The notes: a model not told the origin generated them from the sequence alone. DNA of 64,000 nucleotides from Paludibacteraceae bacterium (GCA_017480285.1 JAFVAX010000011.1:1-64000), one strand, 5' to 3'. Counted from the first letter of the stretch, positions 25,770 through 35,157 are shown. Made by a program: numbers and translations.

Positions 25770-26144
25770 TCAACTATTCCTCATCTGTCTTGCTTTCTTA
25801 AATTTCTCGGCGAGTTCGGAGAAAGAGGTGCCTTGTCGGTCAGCCTCCTGTTGCATCTTACTGACAAAAGTAAAATAGTCGCCTGACGATTGCAAGGCTT
25901 TTCTCGTTACTTTTTCCGGATAAAGGATATAATACACATCTTCGGGTCTTCGGGCATACATCACCGTCTTTGGCAGTTCGGTCTTCCACATAATATCATT
26001 TGTCCGATGCAGAGCCTTGAGCAGCAATATTCTCGCACTTGCCGAGTATGGCGCATAGGTCAAGAGTGCTCTAAGTGCCTCTATATCTTCTCCCATAACC
26101 GAATCAGGCGATTGCAACAGTTCAATATAATCTTCTTTTGTCAT
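25770..26144 (-). CDS. conserved hypothetical protein downstream of lptE
   Basis: 124 residues from the ATG at 26144 (MTKEDYIELLQ), 4 bases after the lptE stop; an earlier ATG would overlap lptE by 14 bases. All helical by appearance, no signal peptide, with a Lys-rich C-terminus. Similar small genes follow lptE in many Bacteroidales and may contain a single TPR-like helix pair (LLTYAPYSASARILLLKALH). Function unknown. Translational coupling with lptE is likely. Confidence 0.75.
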   Translation of the reverse strand: MTKEDYIELLQSPDSVMGEDIEALRALLTYAPYSASARILLLKALHRTNDIMWKTELPKTVMYARRPEDVYYILYPEKVTRKALQSSGDYFTFVSKMQQEADRQGTSFSELAEKFKKARQMRNS

Positions 26145-26148
26145 CTCT

Positions 26149-26655
26149 CTACCATTTTGCAACCGTATCGTTGTAGATATTTTCCGCTATCTCTCTTATC
26201 ATTGTAGCACATAGTTCGTCCTGCACATCGTTGAGCATCTGCGAGGAGTCGAAGTTCTGGAAAGCTGAATAAGTCTTTTCAAAACTCTCTTCCACATTGA
26301 CATTGTTGGTAAAACGCACTTTTACGGTCAGCGTCAGTTTCGTTTCTGCCGAATACGAGTCCGCAGATATGGCGAGAGGTGTCAGTGTATAGTCGGTTAT
26401 CTCTCCTTCAAGTTCCAAATCACCATTTTGTCTGCCAACCGACAGACGCGTCTGCCTTGTAAAAATATCGCGAATACCTTCCGTCAAGTCGCTTGCGAGT
26501 GTAGGGTTTACAAGTGCCGCATTGTTTGGAAAATCGGATATGGCGATAGAGTGAATCTTCGAATAGTCAATACTTGCCCCGCTAAACTTATACGAGATAG
26601 TGCAACCGCACATAAGCACTGACAGCATAGTTATTATCAACTCCTTATAGCCCAT
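26149..26655 (-). CDS. lptE: LptE-family lipopolysaccharide assembly lipoprotein
   Basis: 168 residues. Lipoprotein signal with Cys at residue 18 (LMCGC). The mature part starts YKFSGASIDYSKIHSIAISDFPNNA and has the LptE pattern of two beta-strand pairs and helices. LptE plugs the LptD barrel in the outer membrane and helps place LPS on the surface. It overlaps the end of the sigma-54 activator gene by 11 bases, an arrangement I know from other Bacteroidales. Confidence 0.85.
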   Translation of the reverse strand: MGYKELIITMLSVLMCGCTISYKFSGASIDYSKIHSIAISDFPNNAALVNPTLASDLTEGIRDIFTRQTRLSVGRQNGDLELEGEITDYTLTPLAISADSYSAETKLTLTVKVRFTNNVNVEESFEKTYSAFQNFDSSQMLNDVQDELCATMIREIAENIYNDTVAKW

Positions 26656-27853
26656 ATTCGCGAATTTTCCTGTATAATGTTCTCTCCGACAGTCCCACTT
26701 CGGCGGCTGTCAGTTTTCTGTTTCCTTTGTTTTTTTGCAGCGACTGTTCAATCATATCCCGTTCAACCTTTTGCAGGTGCGAGAGCCCTTGTGCTGTATC
26801 CGTTTCATTGTCGTCGTCGGCCACCACTTCGGCAGATGCAAACGATGATTTGTCAAGAGCGGTATTGATAAGAGCCTGACTATTATACTCTTTTGGGGAC
26901 AATGGCATCGTATTGCCTTGTTGCATAGCACTTACAGTCTGCTTCAGTTCGTCAATCTCACGCTTGAGGTCGTACATCACCTTGAACAATATCTCACGCT
27001 CTGTAGCGTAGTTATTGTCTTGCGGTGTTTTGGCAGTCAATGCGAGAGCCTTACCGAATCCTTCCTCAGGCAGGTATTGGGCTAATATATCCGGTGTTAT
27101 CTCGCGTTTTCGCTCTAAGACACACAGTTGTTCGGTTATGTTCTTGAGTTGCCGAATGTTGCCACGGAAATAGTAGTTCTGCAACAACTTGACTGCCTCA
27201 GGTGTGAGTCTGACGGGTGGCATTTTATATTTTTCCGTACAGTCCATTGCAAACTTGCGGAAAAGCAGTGGTATATCATCCTTACGCTCGCGTAGCGACG
27301 GCACATGAATACTTATTGTCGAAAGTCTGTAGTAGAGGTCTTCACGGAACTTGCCGTTGTCGATAGCCTCTGCCATATTCAGGTTTGTAGCCGCCACGAC
27401 TCGCACATTGGTTTTCTGCACCTCGCTACCTCCCACACGGATATATTCGCCTGTTTCCAACACACGCAGCAGTCGCACTTGCGTCTCAAGTGGCAGTTCT
27501 CCCACCTCGTCAAGGAAAATGGTACCGCCGTCGGCCTGCTCGAAATAGCCTTTATGGTCGTTCACGGCTCCGGTGAATGCCCCTTTGACATGCCCGAACA
27601 GTTCGCTGTCGATAGTGCCGTTAGGTATAGCCCCGCAGTTGATAGCAAAGTATCGCTGATGTTTTCTCGGACTGAAAGCATGTACTATCTTCGGGAAATT
27701 CTCTTTTCCGACACCGCTCTCACCCGTTACGAGGATAGCATAATCTGTTGATGCCACCAAATAGGCACGCTCAATCGCGCGATTGAGTGCTACATCGTTG
27801 CCGATTATTCCGAAACGGTTTTTTATCTCTTGTAAGGTCTCTTCTGACAGCAT
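26645..27853 (-). CDS. sigma-54-dependent transcriptional activator without receiver domain
   Basis: 402 residues. The AAA+ domain begins almost at the N-terminus: Walker A GESGVGKE (44-51) and the sigma-54-contacting GAFTGA loop (91-96), Walker B IFLDEVGELPLE. A C-terminal Fis-type helix-turn-helix (about 360-402, LTAAEVGLSERTLYRKIREYGL) would bind enhancers. No response-regulator or GAF sensor domain precedes the ATPase, so its control is unclear. Co-transcribed with lptE. The protein should activate RpoN-dependent promoters, none of which I could locate here. Confidence 0.93.
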   Translation of the reverse strand: MLSEETLQEIKNRFGIIGNDVALNRAIERAYLVASTDYAILVTGESGVGKENFPKIVHAFSPRKHQRYFAINCGAIPNGTIDSELFGHVKGAFTGAVNDHKGYFEQADGGTIFLDEVGELPLETQVRLLRVLETGEYIRVGGSEVQKTNVRVVAATNLNMAEAIDNGKFREDLYYRLSTISIHVPSLRERKDDIPLLFRKFAMDCTEKYKMPPVRLTPEAVKLLQNYYFRGNIRQLKNITEQLCVLERKREITPDILAQYLPEEGFGKALALTAKTPQDNNYATEREILFKVMYDLKREIDELKQTVSAMQQGNTMPLSPKEYNSQALINTALDKSSFASAEVVADDDNETDTAQGLSHLQKVERDMIEQSLQKNKGNRKLTAAEVGLSERTLYRKIREYGL

Positions 27854-27864
27854 TGTTTTTTTAT

Positions 27865-28659
27865 TTATTCCTTTGGGCTTACGCCCAAAGCAGTTGACGA
27901 AGGTTCTTCTTTATTCACTTCGACCTTTGGGCTTACGCCCAAAGCAGTTGACGAAGGTTCTTCTTTCTTCACTTCGACCTTTGGGCTTACGCCCAAAGCA
28001 GGGGACGAAGGTTCTTCTTTCTTCACTTCGACCTTTGGGCTTACGCCCAAAGCAGTTGACGAAGGTTCTTCTTTCTTCACTTCGACCTTTGGGCTGACGC
28101 CCAAAGCAGGGGACGAAGCAAAGTATTTCCAAAGAGGTGCGGCGTGCAGAGCCTGCACTATGTCGCCTTCGTCCAACAACTCTTTAACTTCTTCTTTTGT
28201 AAGCAGATAGACATCTATATCTTCTGTTTTTTCAAGATGCCGTTCTTCGTTTTTTTCCACTCCAACAGCAAGAAAAGTATGTGCATAGTTTGAGTGGTTT
28301 GTCGGGTTAGGACTGAGTTTCATAAAATACTGCCACTCACCTCCCGAATAACCCGTTTCTTCAAGCAGTTCTCGTTTGGCAGCCTGAAGCGGTGTCTCAC
28401 CTTCGTCAATCACTCCGGCACACAACTCATAGTGGGTCTCACCTATGCCGTGGCGATACTGACTTTCCATAACGAAATGCCCGTCTTTGGTTATAGCAAT
28501 GACATTTATCCAATCGGGGAAGTCGCTAATATACCAAGTAGGTATTTGCTGACCGTTAGGCAGTTCTACACACTCTTGTCGTAAATTCAACCAAGGTAGG
28601 TTTTTCGCAATGACTTCACTTTTCAAAACCTTCCAAGGCCGGTTCTGCGGTTTTTGCAT
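27865..28659 (-). CDS. NUDIX hydrolase with tandem-repeat C-terminal tail
   Basis: 264 residues. Residues about 40-175 are an ADP-sugar-pyrophosphatase-like NUDIX domain with the box GVIDEGETPLQAAKRELLEETGYSG. Such enzymes hydrolyse nucleoside diphosphates linked to another group; the substrate is unknown. From about residue 178 the protein is a tail of five 18-residue repeats (ALGVSPKVEVKKEEPSS), encoded by the 54-bp tandem array. Family members normally end near residue 180-190, so the tail is a repeat-derived extension. It starts 2 bases after gcvT ends. Confidence 0.88.
   Translation of the reverse strand: MQKPQNRPWKVLKSEVIAKNLPWLNLRQECVELPNGQQIPTWYISDFPDWINVIAITKDGHFVMESQYRHGIGETHYELCAGVIDEGETPLQAAKRELLEETGYSGGEWQYFMKLSPNPTNHSNYAHTFLAVGVEKNEERHLEKTEDIDVYLLTKEEVKELLDEGDIVQALHAAPLWKYFASSPALGVSPKVEVKKEEPSSTALGVSPKVEVKKEEPSSPALGVSPKVEVKKEEPSSTALGVSPKVEVNKEEPSSTALGVSPKE
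27872..28117. repeat. tandem array of five 54-bp hairpin repeats forming the NUDIX 3' end
   Basis: Five direct copies, 54 bases apart, each with TTTGGGC-TTAC-GCCCAAA followed by AGCAGTTGACGAAG or AGCAGGGGACGAAG. It belongs to the same family as the 39-bp array at 25572-25765: the core is the same, but the closing C-G pair of the stem is T-A here, a compensated change. Copies alternate between the GTTG and GGGG variants. Confidence 0.92.
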
Positions 28660-28661
28660 CG

Positions 28662-29735
28662 TTATACTATTTTAGCAGCCAATAGTTTCTCTCTCACCTT
28701 AACGAAGATGGTAGTATCTTTCTTGCTATAAGGTGCTTTGACATATCCCATACCTATACTTCTGCGTGAGCCGTCGGGAAGCATCATACCTGATGTTACA
28801 TTGCCAATGTTATTGCCTTCGGCATCGCATATCTCGTACCCGTGGCGAGCAATACCGCGGTCTTGAAGTTCAAAATGTACAAGTCGGCGACTTACACCTT
28901 CTTGTTTCTGCTTCCAGAGCAAGTCTCTGTCAATAAAGTCTTTGCCATCCACGAACTTGGTTATCCAACCCAAACCGGCTTCTATAGGCGAAGTGGTGTC
29001 GTCGATATCATTTCCATACAGACAGAACCATTTTTCCAAACGGAGCGAGTCTCTTGCCCCAAGTCCGATAGGTTGCAGACCAAAGTCTTTGCCCACTTCG
29101 AAGAGTGCGTCCCAAATCTGTTTGCCGTGTTCAGGGTAGAAATATAGTTCGAATCCGCCGGCACCGGTATAACCTGTATTGGAAATTATGACGGGTTGTA
29201 CACCGGCAAACGACCATTCACGGAAACTATAATACGGTATACTGCTCAAATCAAGGTCAGTTAGTTTCTGCAACAGTTCAGTAGCTTTTGGTCCTTGTAC
29301 TGCAAGTTGTGCCATACGGTCGGAAGCGTTTTGAAGCGTACAACCGAATGCTTTGTTCTGCTCGCAAACCCAAGCCCAATCTTTATCTATATTCGCAGCA
29401 TTAACCACAAGCAAGTATTTGGTAGTGCTGTATTTATAAACGATAAGGTCATCCACAATACCGCCCTTGCCGTTTGGGAAGCAGTTATACTGTGCTTTTC
29501 CGGCATCAAGTTTGCTTATATCGTTTGAGCAGATATGTTGCAGTAGTTCAAGTGCACGCTCGCCTTTAACCCAAAACTCGCCCATGTGGCTCACGTCGAA
29601 CACACCAACTCGCTCGCGGACACATTTGTGCTCGTCGGAGATGGCAGTATATTCAATAGGCATATTATAACCGGCAAACTCGTGCATCTTTGCACCGAGA
29701 GCGATATGTATGTCAGTAAAAGGTGTTGTTTTCAT
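28662..29735 (-). CDS. gcvT: aminomethyltransferase (glycine cleavage T protein)
   Basis: 357 residues, full length. Begins [28 protein letters not shown], with the family motifs [24 protein letters not shown], and [13 protein letters not shown]; the C-terminal barrel domain includes [17 protein letters not shown]. It transfers the methylene group of glycine to tetrahydrofolate, releasing ammonia, in the glycine cleavage system. GcvP and GcvH genes are not in the window. Confidence 0.96.
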   Translation of the reverse strand: MKTTPFTDIHIALGAKMHEFAGYNMPIEYTAISDEHKCVRERVGVFDVSHMGEFWVKGERALELLQHICSNDISKLDAGKAQYNCFPNGKGGIVDDLIVYKYSTTKYLLVVNAANIDKDWAWVCEQNKAFGCTLQNASDRMAQLAVQGPKATELLQKLTDLDLSSIPYYSFREWSFAGVQPVIISNTGYTGAGGFELYFYPEHGKQIWDALFEVGKDFGLQPIGLGARDSLRLEKWFCLYGNDIDDTTSPIEAGLGWITKFVDGKDFIDRDLLWKQKQEGVSRRLVHFELQDRGIARHGYEICDAEGNNIGNVTSGMMLPDGSRRSIGMGYVKAPYSKKDTTIFVKVREKLLAAKIV

Positions 29736-29796
29736 CAGTATTTATGATTTTACAAGATTTTATATCAAAAAAAATTACTATTTTCAAATTTATCTG

Positions 29797-29827
29797 CAAA
29801 TATAATTTTTTTATTCCATTTTTGCAA
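29797..29827 (-). promoter_or_regulatory. promoter for gcvT-NUDIX
   Basis: On the minus strand -33 TTG (29825-29827), 20 bases, -7 TATATTTG (29797-29804), with a leader of about 55 bases. Confidence 0.65.
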
Positions 29828-29882
29828 ATTATTGTTTGTTTTTAACTTAAAATAGTCAATAGATATTTTAACACAAACAAGT

Positions 29883-31109
29883 TTATTCTTGCCGGAAAAG
29901 TATTGAACTGTCGCCATAACTGAGGAAACGGAAGTCGTGCGACAGGGCATAGTCGTATATTGTATGCCAATCGCCACCGACAAAAGCACTTACAAGCAGA
30001 AGCAGTGTGCTTTTAGGCTGATGGAAATTCGTTAGCAGAATATCAACAAGACGGAACTTATATCCGGGACGAATCATTATCTGCGTTGAAGCGTGCAAAA
30101 CCGACTGTTTTGTAGCATCAAGATAATTCAATATGTTTTGTAATGCCTGCTCTGTTGAGAGAGAATGTTCCTTATTATAAGGCTCAAACTGGGGTACATT
30201 AAGGTTCTGATTCGATTCTGAAACAAGTACAGAATGAGGTTCGGCATTCAGCATCTCACCGATGAAATATAGGCTTTCAAGCGTACGCATACTTGTCGTT
30301 CCGACAGCACAGATATGTCCCAAATTGTTTTTTATATCCACGATAGCCTCACGCGGCACGGCGATAAACTCAGTATGCATCTCGTGCAGGTTGGCATCTT
30401 CGGTCTTGACCGGCTGAAAAGTACCGGCACCAACATGCAGTGTCAGTTCGGTAGTCTTGATGCCTTTTTCTTTGAGTCCTGACAAAACTTTTTCTGTAAA
30501 ATGCAGACCGGCTGTCGGTGCCGCAACCGACCCTTTTATCTTTGAATAAACGGTCTGGTAAGTTGTCTTGTCGCTTTCTTCTGTCTGGCGGTTAAGGTAT
30601 GGCGGAATGGGCAGTTCGCCTATTTTGTCAAGAATCTCGGCAAACGAAGTAGCGGTGTCCGACCAAGTGAAACGAACAAGATGTGTGTTGCCCTGTGTTG
30701 ACAGGCGTTCGGCAAAAAGAGTTAGCCTATCTGTTACCTTGAGTTGCAGTGCCCCGCTTTTCCATTTTTTCAGATTGCCAATCATACATTTCCAAACGCA
30801 ACCTGCCGTTGACGACAGGCTCAACTGATAATCGGAAGGTTCAATCGGCTCAAGACAGAACACTTCTATTCGTGCCCCACTCTCTTTATGGAACACAAGG
30901 CGAGCCTGAATAACGCGGGTGTTGTTATACACAAGCAATGTACCCGCCTGTAGGTATTTTCCCACATTAAAGAAATGGTCTTCTCGAATCTGTCCTGACT
31001 TATAAACAAGCAACTTGGAAGTATCCCGCTCCTTAAGAGGATACTTGGCAATACGCTCATCGGGTAACGGATAATTGTAATCAGTGATATAAATAGGTTC
31101 CAAACTCAT
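29883..31109 (-). CDS. queA: S-adenosylmethionine:tRNA ribosyltransferase-isomerase
   Basis: 408 residues from the ATG at 31109 (MSLEPIYITDYNYPLP); this start restores the usual N-terminus. Family motifs include IAKYPLKERDTSKLLV, VYNNTRVIQARL, GSVAAPTAGLHFT, LTLHVGAGTFQPV and TNFHQPKSTLLLLVSAF. QueA adds the epoxycyclopentane part of queuosine to preQ1-modified tRNA anticodons, using SAM as ribosyl donor. Other queuosine genes are not in the window. It lies 64 bases after the 82-residue gene. Confidence 0.96.
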   Translation of the reverse strand: MSLEPIYITDYNYPLPDERIAKYPLKERDTSKLLVYKSGQIREDHFFNVGKYLQAGTLLVYNNTRVIQARLVFHKESGARIEVFCLEPIEPSDYQLSLSSTAGCVWKCMIGNLKKWKSGALQLKVTDRLTLFAERLSTQGNTHLVRFTWSDTATSFAEILDKIGELPIPPYLNRQTEESDKTTYQTVYSKIKGSVAAPTAGLHFTEKVLSGLKEKGIKTTELTLHVGAGTFQPVKTEDANLHEMHTEFIAVPREAIVDIKNNLGHICAVGTTSMRTLESLYFIGEMLNAEPHSVLVSESNQNLNVPQFEPYNKEHSLSTEQALQNILNYLDATKQSVLHASTQIMIRPGYKFRLVDILLTNFHQPKSTLLLLVSAFVGGDWHTIYDYALSHDFRFLSYGDSSILFRQE

Positions 31110-31173
31110 TTTATAATAACAAAACACTTTTATAAACAAGTGCTTTTGAATCTTCATCCAAAAGCACTTGTAA

Positions 31174-31422
31174 TCATTTAACAAATATCTTCTTTATCAG
31201 TCTGCCTGCCAGACCAACCCATTTCCACACGGAACTATAGCGCACCGTTAAGTCTTTTACCGATCCGGCTACACCGGAAAGCATATTGGTTGTTGTGGTA
31301 AAGACTTGTTTATAAGGCTCAATGTCGCGTTTCAAACATTTTTCTTGTTGCCTTTGTTCCCGTACAAGCCCTTGACGCACAAGTTCAAGCTCGTGGGCAT
31401 TTCTTACTTCCAAATGTTTCAT
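31174..31422 (-). CDS. small conserved hypothetical protein of the YtxH/holin-like cluster
   Basis: 82 residues: a charged coiled-coil-like N-terminus (LELVRQGLVREQRQQEKCLKRDIEPYKQVF) and a C-terminus WKWVGLAGRLIKKIFVK that could be amphipathic or membrane-associated. It overlaps the holin-like gene by 4 bases (ATGA type), so the two are translationally coupled. Function unknown. Confidence 0.75.
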   Translation of the reverse strand: MKHLEVRNAHELELVRQGLVREQRQQEKCLKRDIEPYKQVFTTTTNMLSGVAGSVKDLTVRYSSVWKWVGLAGRLIKKIFVK

Positions 31423-31808
31423 AACCGCTCCTCCCTTCTGTCGTTAGGTAATACATCTTGCTCCAATTCTTTGTTGTTTTCCTCAAAGAACATATTGTAA
31501 AGCATCTGTATGAAGGAATTGATAAACAACTCTTTTTTGAGATATACGACAACAGCCAGAATGATTAGGAACACGAGTGCGAACACGCAACAGGCAGCCC
31601 AAAGTGGCATACATTGAGAAAGCAAGACAGTGGCGGCAACAGCAAAGAAAACCAACGCTGCAAAGCCTAATAGCACTGCTACGATAATGAATACGAGCGT
31701 ACCGAGAATACGAGCAAGTTTGTCAGTCGTATCCAATTTAAGCAAGTCAAATCGAATACGCAAGTATTCCAAACAATCGTTCAGTATCTTGTCGAACTGC
31801 TTTTCCAT
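31419..31808 (-). CDS. phage-holin-family (holin-X-like) membrane protein
   Basis: 129 residues with two central membrane helices (LGTLVFIIVAVLLGFAALVFFAVAA and WAACCVFALVFLIILAVVVYL) between a charged N-terminal helix and a charged C-terminal tail. Matches the chromosomal family annotated as holin-like in Bacteroidota; despite the name there is no phage context here. Overlaps the 82-residue gene and follows the YtxH gene by 2 bases. Role probably in envelope stress or structure, by association only. Confidence 0.8.
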   Translation of the reverse strand: MEKQFDKILNDCLEYLRIRFDLLKLDTTDKLARILGTLVFIIVAVLLGFAALVFFAVAATVLLSQCMPLWAACCVFALVFLIILAVVVYLKKELFINSFIQMLYNMFFEENNKELEQDVLPNDRREERL

Positions 31809-31810
31809 TG

Positions 31811-32038
31811 TTATGCTTCTGCTTCGGTGGCAACTTCAGGTTCCGGCTTATCCTTACGGATACGGGCAAGAATCTCATCTACATAACGCTCAACATCCTC
31901 TGCTGTCAGGTTTGGCAATTTCTCCTTCACCATATCACTTATTTGCTTACGGGTGGCTTCTCCTGACTGTGGAGCAAGCAAGAGGGCTACTATTGCACCT
32001 ATGGCAATACCGCCAAGTAATGAAAGTAAGTTACGCAT
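31811..32038 (-). CDS. YtxH domain protein
   Basis: 75 residues from the ATG at 32038 (MRNLLSLLGGIAIGA). One N-terminal membrane helix, then LLAPQSGEATRKQISDMV, the YtxH signature, and an acidic tail. These small anchored proteins are linked to general stress responses. First gene of the YtxH/holin-like/82-residue unit. Confidence 0.85.
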   Translation of the reverse strand: MRNLLSLLGGIAIGAIVALLLAPQSGEATRKQISDMVKEKLPNLTAEDVERYVDEILARIRKDKPEPEVATEAEA

Positions 32039-32077
32039 AAAATTAAAGATTTTAAGGTTAGTATCGTATTTACCTAC

Positions 32078-32107
32078 AAATATACAACAAAATCTCAAAT
32101 AACGCAA
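32078..32107 (-). promoter_or_regulatory. promoter of the YtxH unit
   Basis: On the minus strand -33 TTG (32105-32107), 19 bases, -7 TATATTTG (32078-32085), with a leader of about 35 bases. Confidence 0.65.
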
Positions 32108-32131
32108 ATTTATTTTGATTTTTGGTAAAAC

Positions 32132-33961
32132 CTAACACTTTTTGAACAAATTATACCAAGCGATATAGTTTGTGCAAAGCCAAAGCAGAGTACCCTGCTC
32201 TTCTTGACCGGCGATATGACGGTCGCGCAACTTCAAAAGTTCAGCACCGTCAAAATCGGGCAAAAGATGAACGGTATTCTCATTGAGCAAATCACACAGA
32301 TAACCTTTAAGTTCGTTTCTGAACCAACGGCTTGTAGGCACACCAAAACCGCGTTTCTTGCGCTCAAACAACTCTCGCGGGATATCTTTATACAGAATAT
32401 CTCTCAAGATGCGTTTCTGTCCTATCTGCTTCTGATAGCAGTACTCAATAGGCAACAGACGCGAGTACTCCATCACACGATAGTCAAGCATCGGGGTGCG
32501 TGCCTCAAGTGAAGCACGCATTGAAGCACGGTCAAGTTTGACATTATATGCGTGGCACATAAGCGAGCGAATATCAAAGTCGTTGAATGCGCGACGGATA
32601 TCCACATCTCTGTTATTAAGATACCGGCATTGCTCAATCGACTGCTGAACCTGTCGTGCATCAAACAGTTCTGCCTTGTTCGACGGACGACGATTAAGAT
32701 ATAACTCCTGCACATTATCAAGCAGTAAAGACATCGCCAAACGATTTTTGCCTGCTACTTTCGCACAAACAGACATTACTTGTCTGACTGCTTTTGGCAA
32801 ACGATACACCCACTCTCTATCTGCATAGCGCAGATACCTCGGATAGCCGAAGAAGACTTCATCGCCACCATCGCCACCTAAAGCGACAGTTATATGCTGT
32901 TTGGCTTTTTCACACAAGAGTGAAGTCGGTATAGCCGAAGCATCGCCCATAGGTTCGTCATAGTACTGCTGCAAACCCTCAATCACCTTCAAAGCATCGT
33001 CGGAAGTACAAAGGATATGATTGAATTTTATGCCTATACTCTTTGCTACCTCACGAGCATAATATGACTCGTCGAAATCAGCCTCGTTGAAACCTACAGA
33101 ATAGGCTTCGATTTTCGGATTATGCTTGTACGCAAGTTTGGAAATGCAAGACGAGTCTATTCCGCCCGACAAGAAAACACCTACCGGCACATCTGCCTGC
33201 AAACGCAGACTTACAGCATCATCAAGAAGTGCTTCCGCCGTCTCTAAGGCTTCATCGTATGTTTTCGGTTTCTGAAATCCGCACGAGTTATCATACAAAT
33301 CCCAATACTGCTCTATTTGTAAAGTATTGTCGCTTAGGGAATAAACAAATTTTTCGGCAGGGTTGAGTTTGCTAACTTGCTTAATTATTGAATGTGGCGA
33401 GGGCACATACTGCATAGCAAAATAACAACGCCGTGCATACTCATCAATATCATAGTTATTGCCTATACAAAGTGGCAACAACTGCGAAGCGAACTCAAAA
33501 CCATCGGTGTCGTGATGATAATAGAATGGCTTGTCGCCCAAACGGTCAATCGCACCGAAGAGAATCTGCTTCTCTTTGTCGTAAATAACAAATGCGAAAT
33601 CGCCGTTTATATACTTCACGCAATCCTGACCAAAACGTTCGTACAAGGCACACAGGACTTCTGTGTCGGATGTTGTCTTGAACTGTATGTCCCCGAAATA
33701 CTGACTTTTGAGTTGCAAGTAATTGTAAATCTCACCATTGAGCACCACTACCAAATTGCCGTTTTGATACTCCAATGGTTGGTTGGCACGCTGATCCAAA
33801 TCCAAAATCGCCAAACGATTATGCGCAAGGGTCAAACTATTTTTACCTGAAACAAAATGTTTTATTCCTGTAAAGTCAGGTCCGCGGAAAGCAAACTGTT
33901 TTAGCTTGCGCTCCAAAATTTCTTTTGAGTACTCTTTGGTACTGCCGTAAATTCCACACAT
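32132..33961 (-). CDS. asnB: asparagine synthase (glutamine-hydrolysing)
   Basis: 609 residues. Cys2 (MCGIYG) is the glutaminase nucleophile; the N-terminal amidotransferase domain (about 1-210) shows NHRLAILDL-type motifs and GDFAFVIYD. The C-terminal synthase domain holds the ATP pyrophosphatase loop VGVFLSGGIDSSCI. It belongs to the AsnB forms found in polysaccharide clusters, where the acceptor may be a sugar acid rather than aspartate. It lies 25 bases after a glycosyltransferase gene, which supports a link to surface glycan. Confidence 0.9.
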   Translation of the reverse strand: MCGIYGSTKEYSKEILERKLKQFAFRGPDFTGIKHFVSGKNSLTLAHNRLAILDLDQRANQPLEYQNGNLVVVLNGEIYNYLQLKSQYFGDIQFKTTSDTEVLCALYERFGQDCVKYINGDFAFVIYDKEKQILFGAIDRLGDKPFYYHHDTDGFEFASQLLPLCIGNNYDIDEYARRCYFAMQYVPSPHSIIKQVSKLNPAEKFVYSLSDNTLQIEQYWDLYDNSCGFQKPKTYDEALETAEALLDDAVSLRLQADVPVGVFLSGGIDSSCISKLAYKHNPKIEAYSVGFNEADFDESYYAREVAKSIGIKFNHILCTSDDALKVIEGLQQYYDEPMGDASAIPTSLLCEKAKQHITVALGGDGGDEVFFGYPRYLRYADREWVYRLPKAVRQVMSVCAKVAGKNRLAMSLLLDNVQELYLNRRPSNKAELFDARQVQQSIEQCRYLNNRDVDIRRAFNDFDIRSLMCHAYNVKLDRASMRASLEARTPMLDYRVMEYSRLLPIEYCYQKQIGQKRILRDILYKDIPRELFERKKRGFGVPTSRWFRNELKGYLCDLLNENTVHLLPDFDGAELLKLRDRHIAGQEEQGTLLWLCTNYIAWYNLFKKC

Positions 33962-33986
33962 ATTTTAGATTTTATATACAAATCCT

Positions 33987-35093
33987 TTAAGACACCAAAA
34001 TCTTATAAATATCATTTAGCCTATTTATATGATTTTCAATAGAATAATACTGTCTGACTTCATTTGCCTGGGCTTGTGCGAGTTGTTTTCTCTGCTTAAG
34101 ATTATCAATAAGTTCTTTCATTGCCCTTGCACAGTCGTCAGTATCGTCTGTCTTGTACAGACTACCCCACTTGCCGTTTTGCATCACTTCACACATCACC
34201 GCCCAATCGTTGGCTACGACGGGAACGCCACAAGCCATCGCCTCCACAACAGCGATGCCGAAGGTGTCGTGTTCGGTTGAATATATGAACCCATCAATAT
34301 GGTGCAGAATAGCCGGAACATCGCCACGACTGCCTACGAAATGCACATACCCAAGCATGTCGTTTTCCGTAGCATACTTAACACAGTCGTCGTATCTCCA
34401 AGCCTCAGCCTCAGAGCGTTTGCCTATGAAATAGAAATCAAAATTATCGACACCTTGTCCGCGAAGACGATGAATACTCCTTAAGAGTGAACTTTGTGAG
34501 CGTCCGCTCACAAAGTTTCCCACCATGGCGAGTCGTATTCCCGCCTGTGGCGGGTCGATTTTTGAGAGAAAATCAGGTTCTTGAAATTGTCCGTCAAATT
34601 TAGAAAAATCAATGCCGTTATACACCACAAAACACTTGTTTTTCCTCACCCACGAGCGTTGCAAGTACCATTCTCTCACATAACCGCTTACAAAACACAA
34701 GGCATCGCACCCCAAAGTAACCAGATGTCGCATCGGAACGGTAGCCCAACCATAATGAAAACCGTGAAAAGTGTTTACCACCTTTATGTTTGAAAACATT
34801 GTCAAGAACAAAGCAAAAGCCCCATTTGTAAGTGTTTGAGCATGAAGCACATCCACTCTCTCATTTTTCAGCAACCGACGCATCTGAAACAGATAACGCA
34901 ATCTGCCAAAGCGTTTTGGTTTGAGACGAATCATCCGCACGCCCGTCTTTCGAAACTCTTCAGTCAGTTCGCCTTCGTTGCGATAGACCAAGAGAATCTC
35001 GTATGGCGCTATATCTTTTTTCCGGCAGATATCAAGCGTTAGCATTTCTGTTCCGCCACGGTTCAAACTTCCTATAAAATATGCTACTTTCAT
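33987..35093 (-). CDS. glycosyltransferase family 4-like (GT-B)
   Basis: 368 residues. N-terminus MKVAYFIGSLNRGGTEML is the glycine-rich acceptor-side loop of GT4 enzymes; the C-terminal half has the donor-binding EHDTFGIAVVEAMACGVPVVAND, with the two Glu of the E-x7-E motif. It should transfer a sugar from a nucleotide donor to a growing glycan at the inner face of the cytoplasmic membrane. Followed by asnB. The promoter is about 125 bases upstream, leaving a structured leader. Confidence 0.9.
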   Translation of the reverse strand: MKVAYFIGSLNRGGTEMLTLDICRKKDIAPYEILLVYRNEGELTEEFRKTGVRMIRLKPKRFGRLRYLFQMRRLLKNERVDVLHAQTLTNGAFALFLTMFSNIKVVNTFHGFHYGWATVPMRHLVTLGCDALCFVSGYVREWYLQRSWVRKNKCFVVYNGIDFSKFDGQFQEPDFLSKIDPPQAGIRLAMVGNFVSGRSQSSLLRSIHRLRGQGVDNFDFYFIGKRSEAEAWRYDDCVKYATENDMLGYVHFVGSRGDVPAILHHIDGFIYSTEHDTFGIAVVEAMACGVPVVANDWAVMCEVMQNGKWGSLYKTDDTDDCARAMKELIDNLKQRKQLAQAQANEVRQYYSIENHINRLNDIYKILVS

Positions 35094-35109
35094 AGTCTAA
35101 AAATTAGCC

Positions 35110-35157
35110 GATAATTTGCCAAATGTCGAAAAAAAAAGTGAGATTTGGCAGATTATC
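35110..35157 (-). promoter_or_regulatory. large hairpin in the leader of the glycosyltransferase gene
   Basis: GATAATTTGCCAAAT (35110-35124) pairs with ATTTGGCAGATTATC (35143-35157): 15 bases with one mismatch. It lies between the promoter and start codon and is next to two direct copies of a 22-base block (TTTTTGCTTAAATCTTTAC..., about 35178-35221). Purpose unknown. Confidence 0.5.

Noticed and set aside
25547..25801. Plus-strand frame of 13-residue repeats as a protein gene
   Set aside because: It arises only because the repeat length is divisible by three; it is antisense to the neighbouring genes and has no promoter or signal.
27783..28097. Plus-strand repeat frame opposite the NUDIX gene
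   Set aside because: It is the antisense reading of the 54-bp array; the minus-strand frame continues a real NUDIX domain.
31174..32038. Prophage remnant suggested by the holin-like protein
   Set aside because: The trio with YtxH is a common chromosomal cluster in Bacteroidota and no other phage genes are present.
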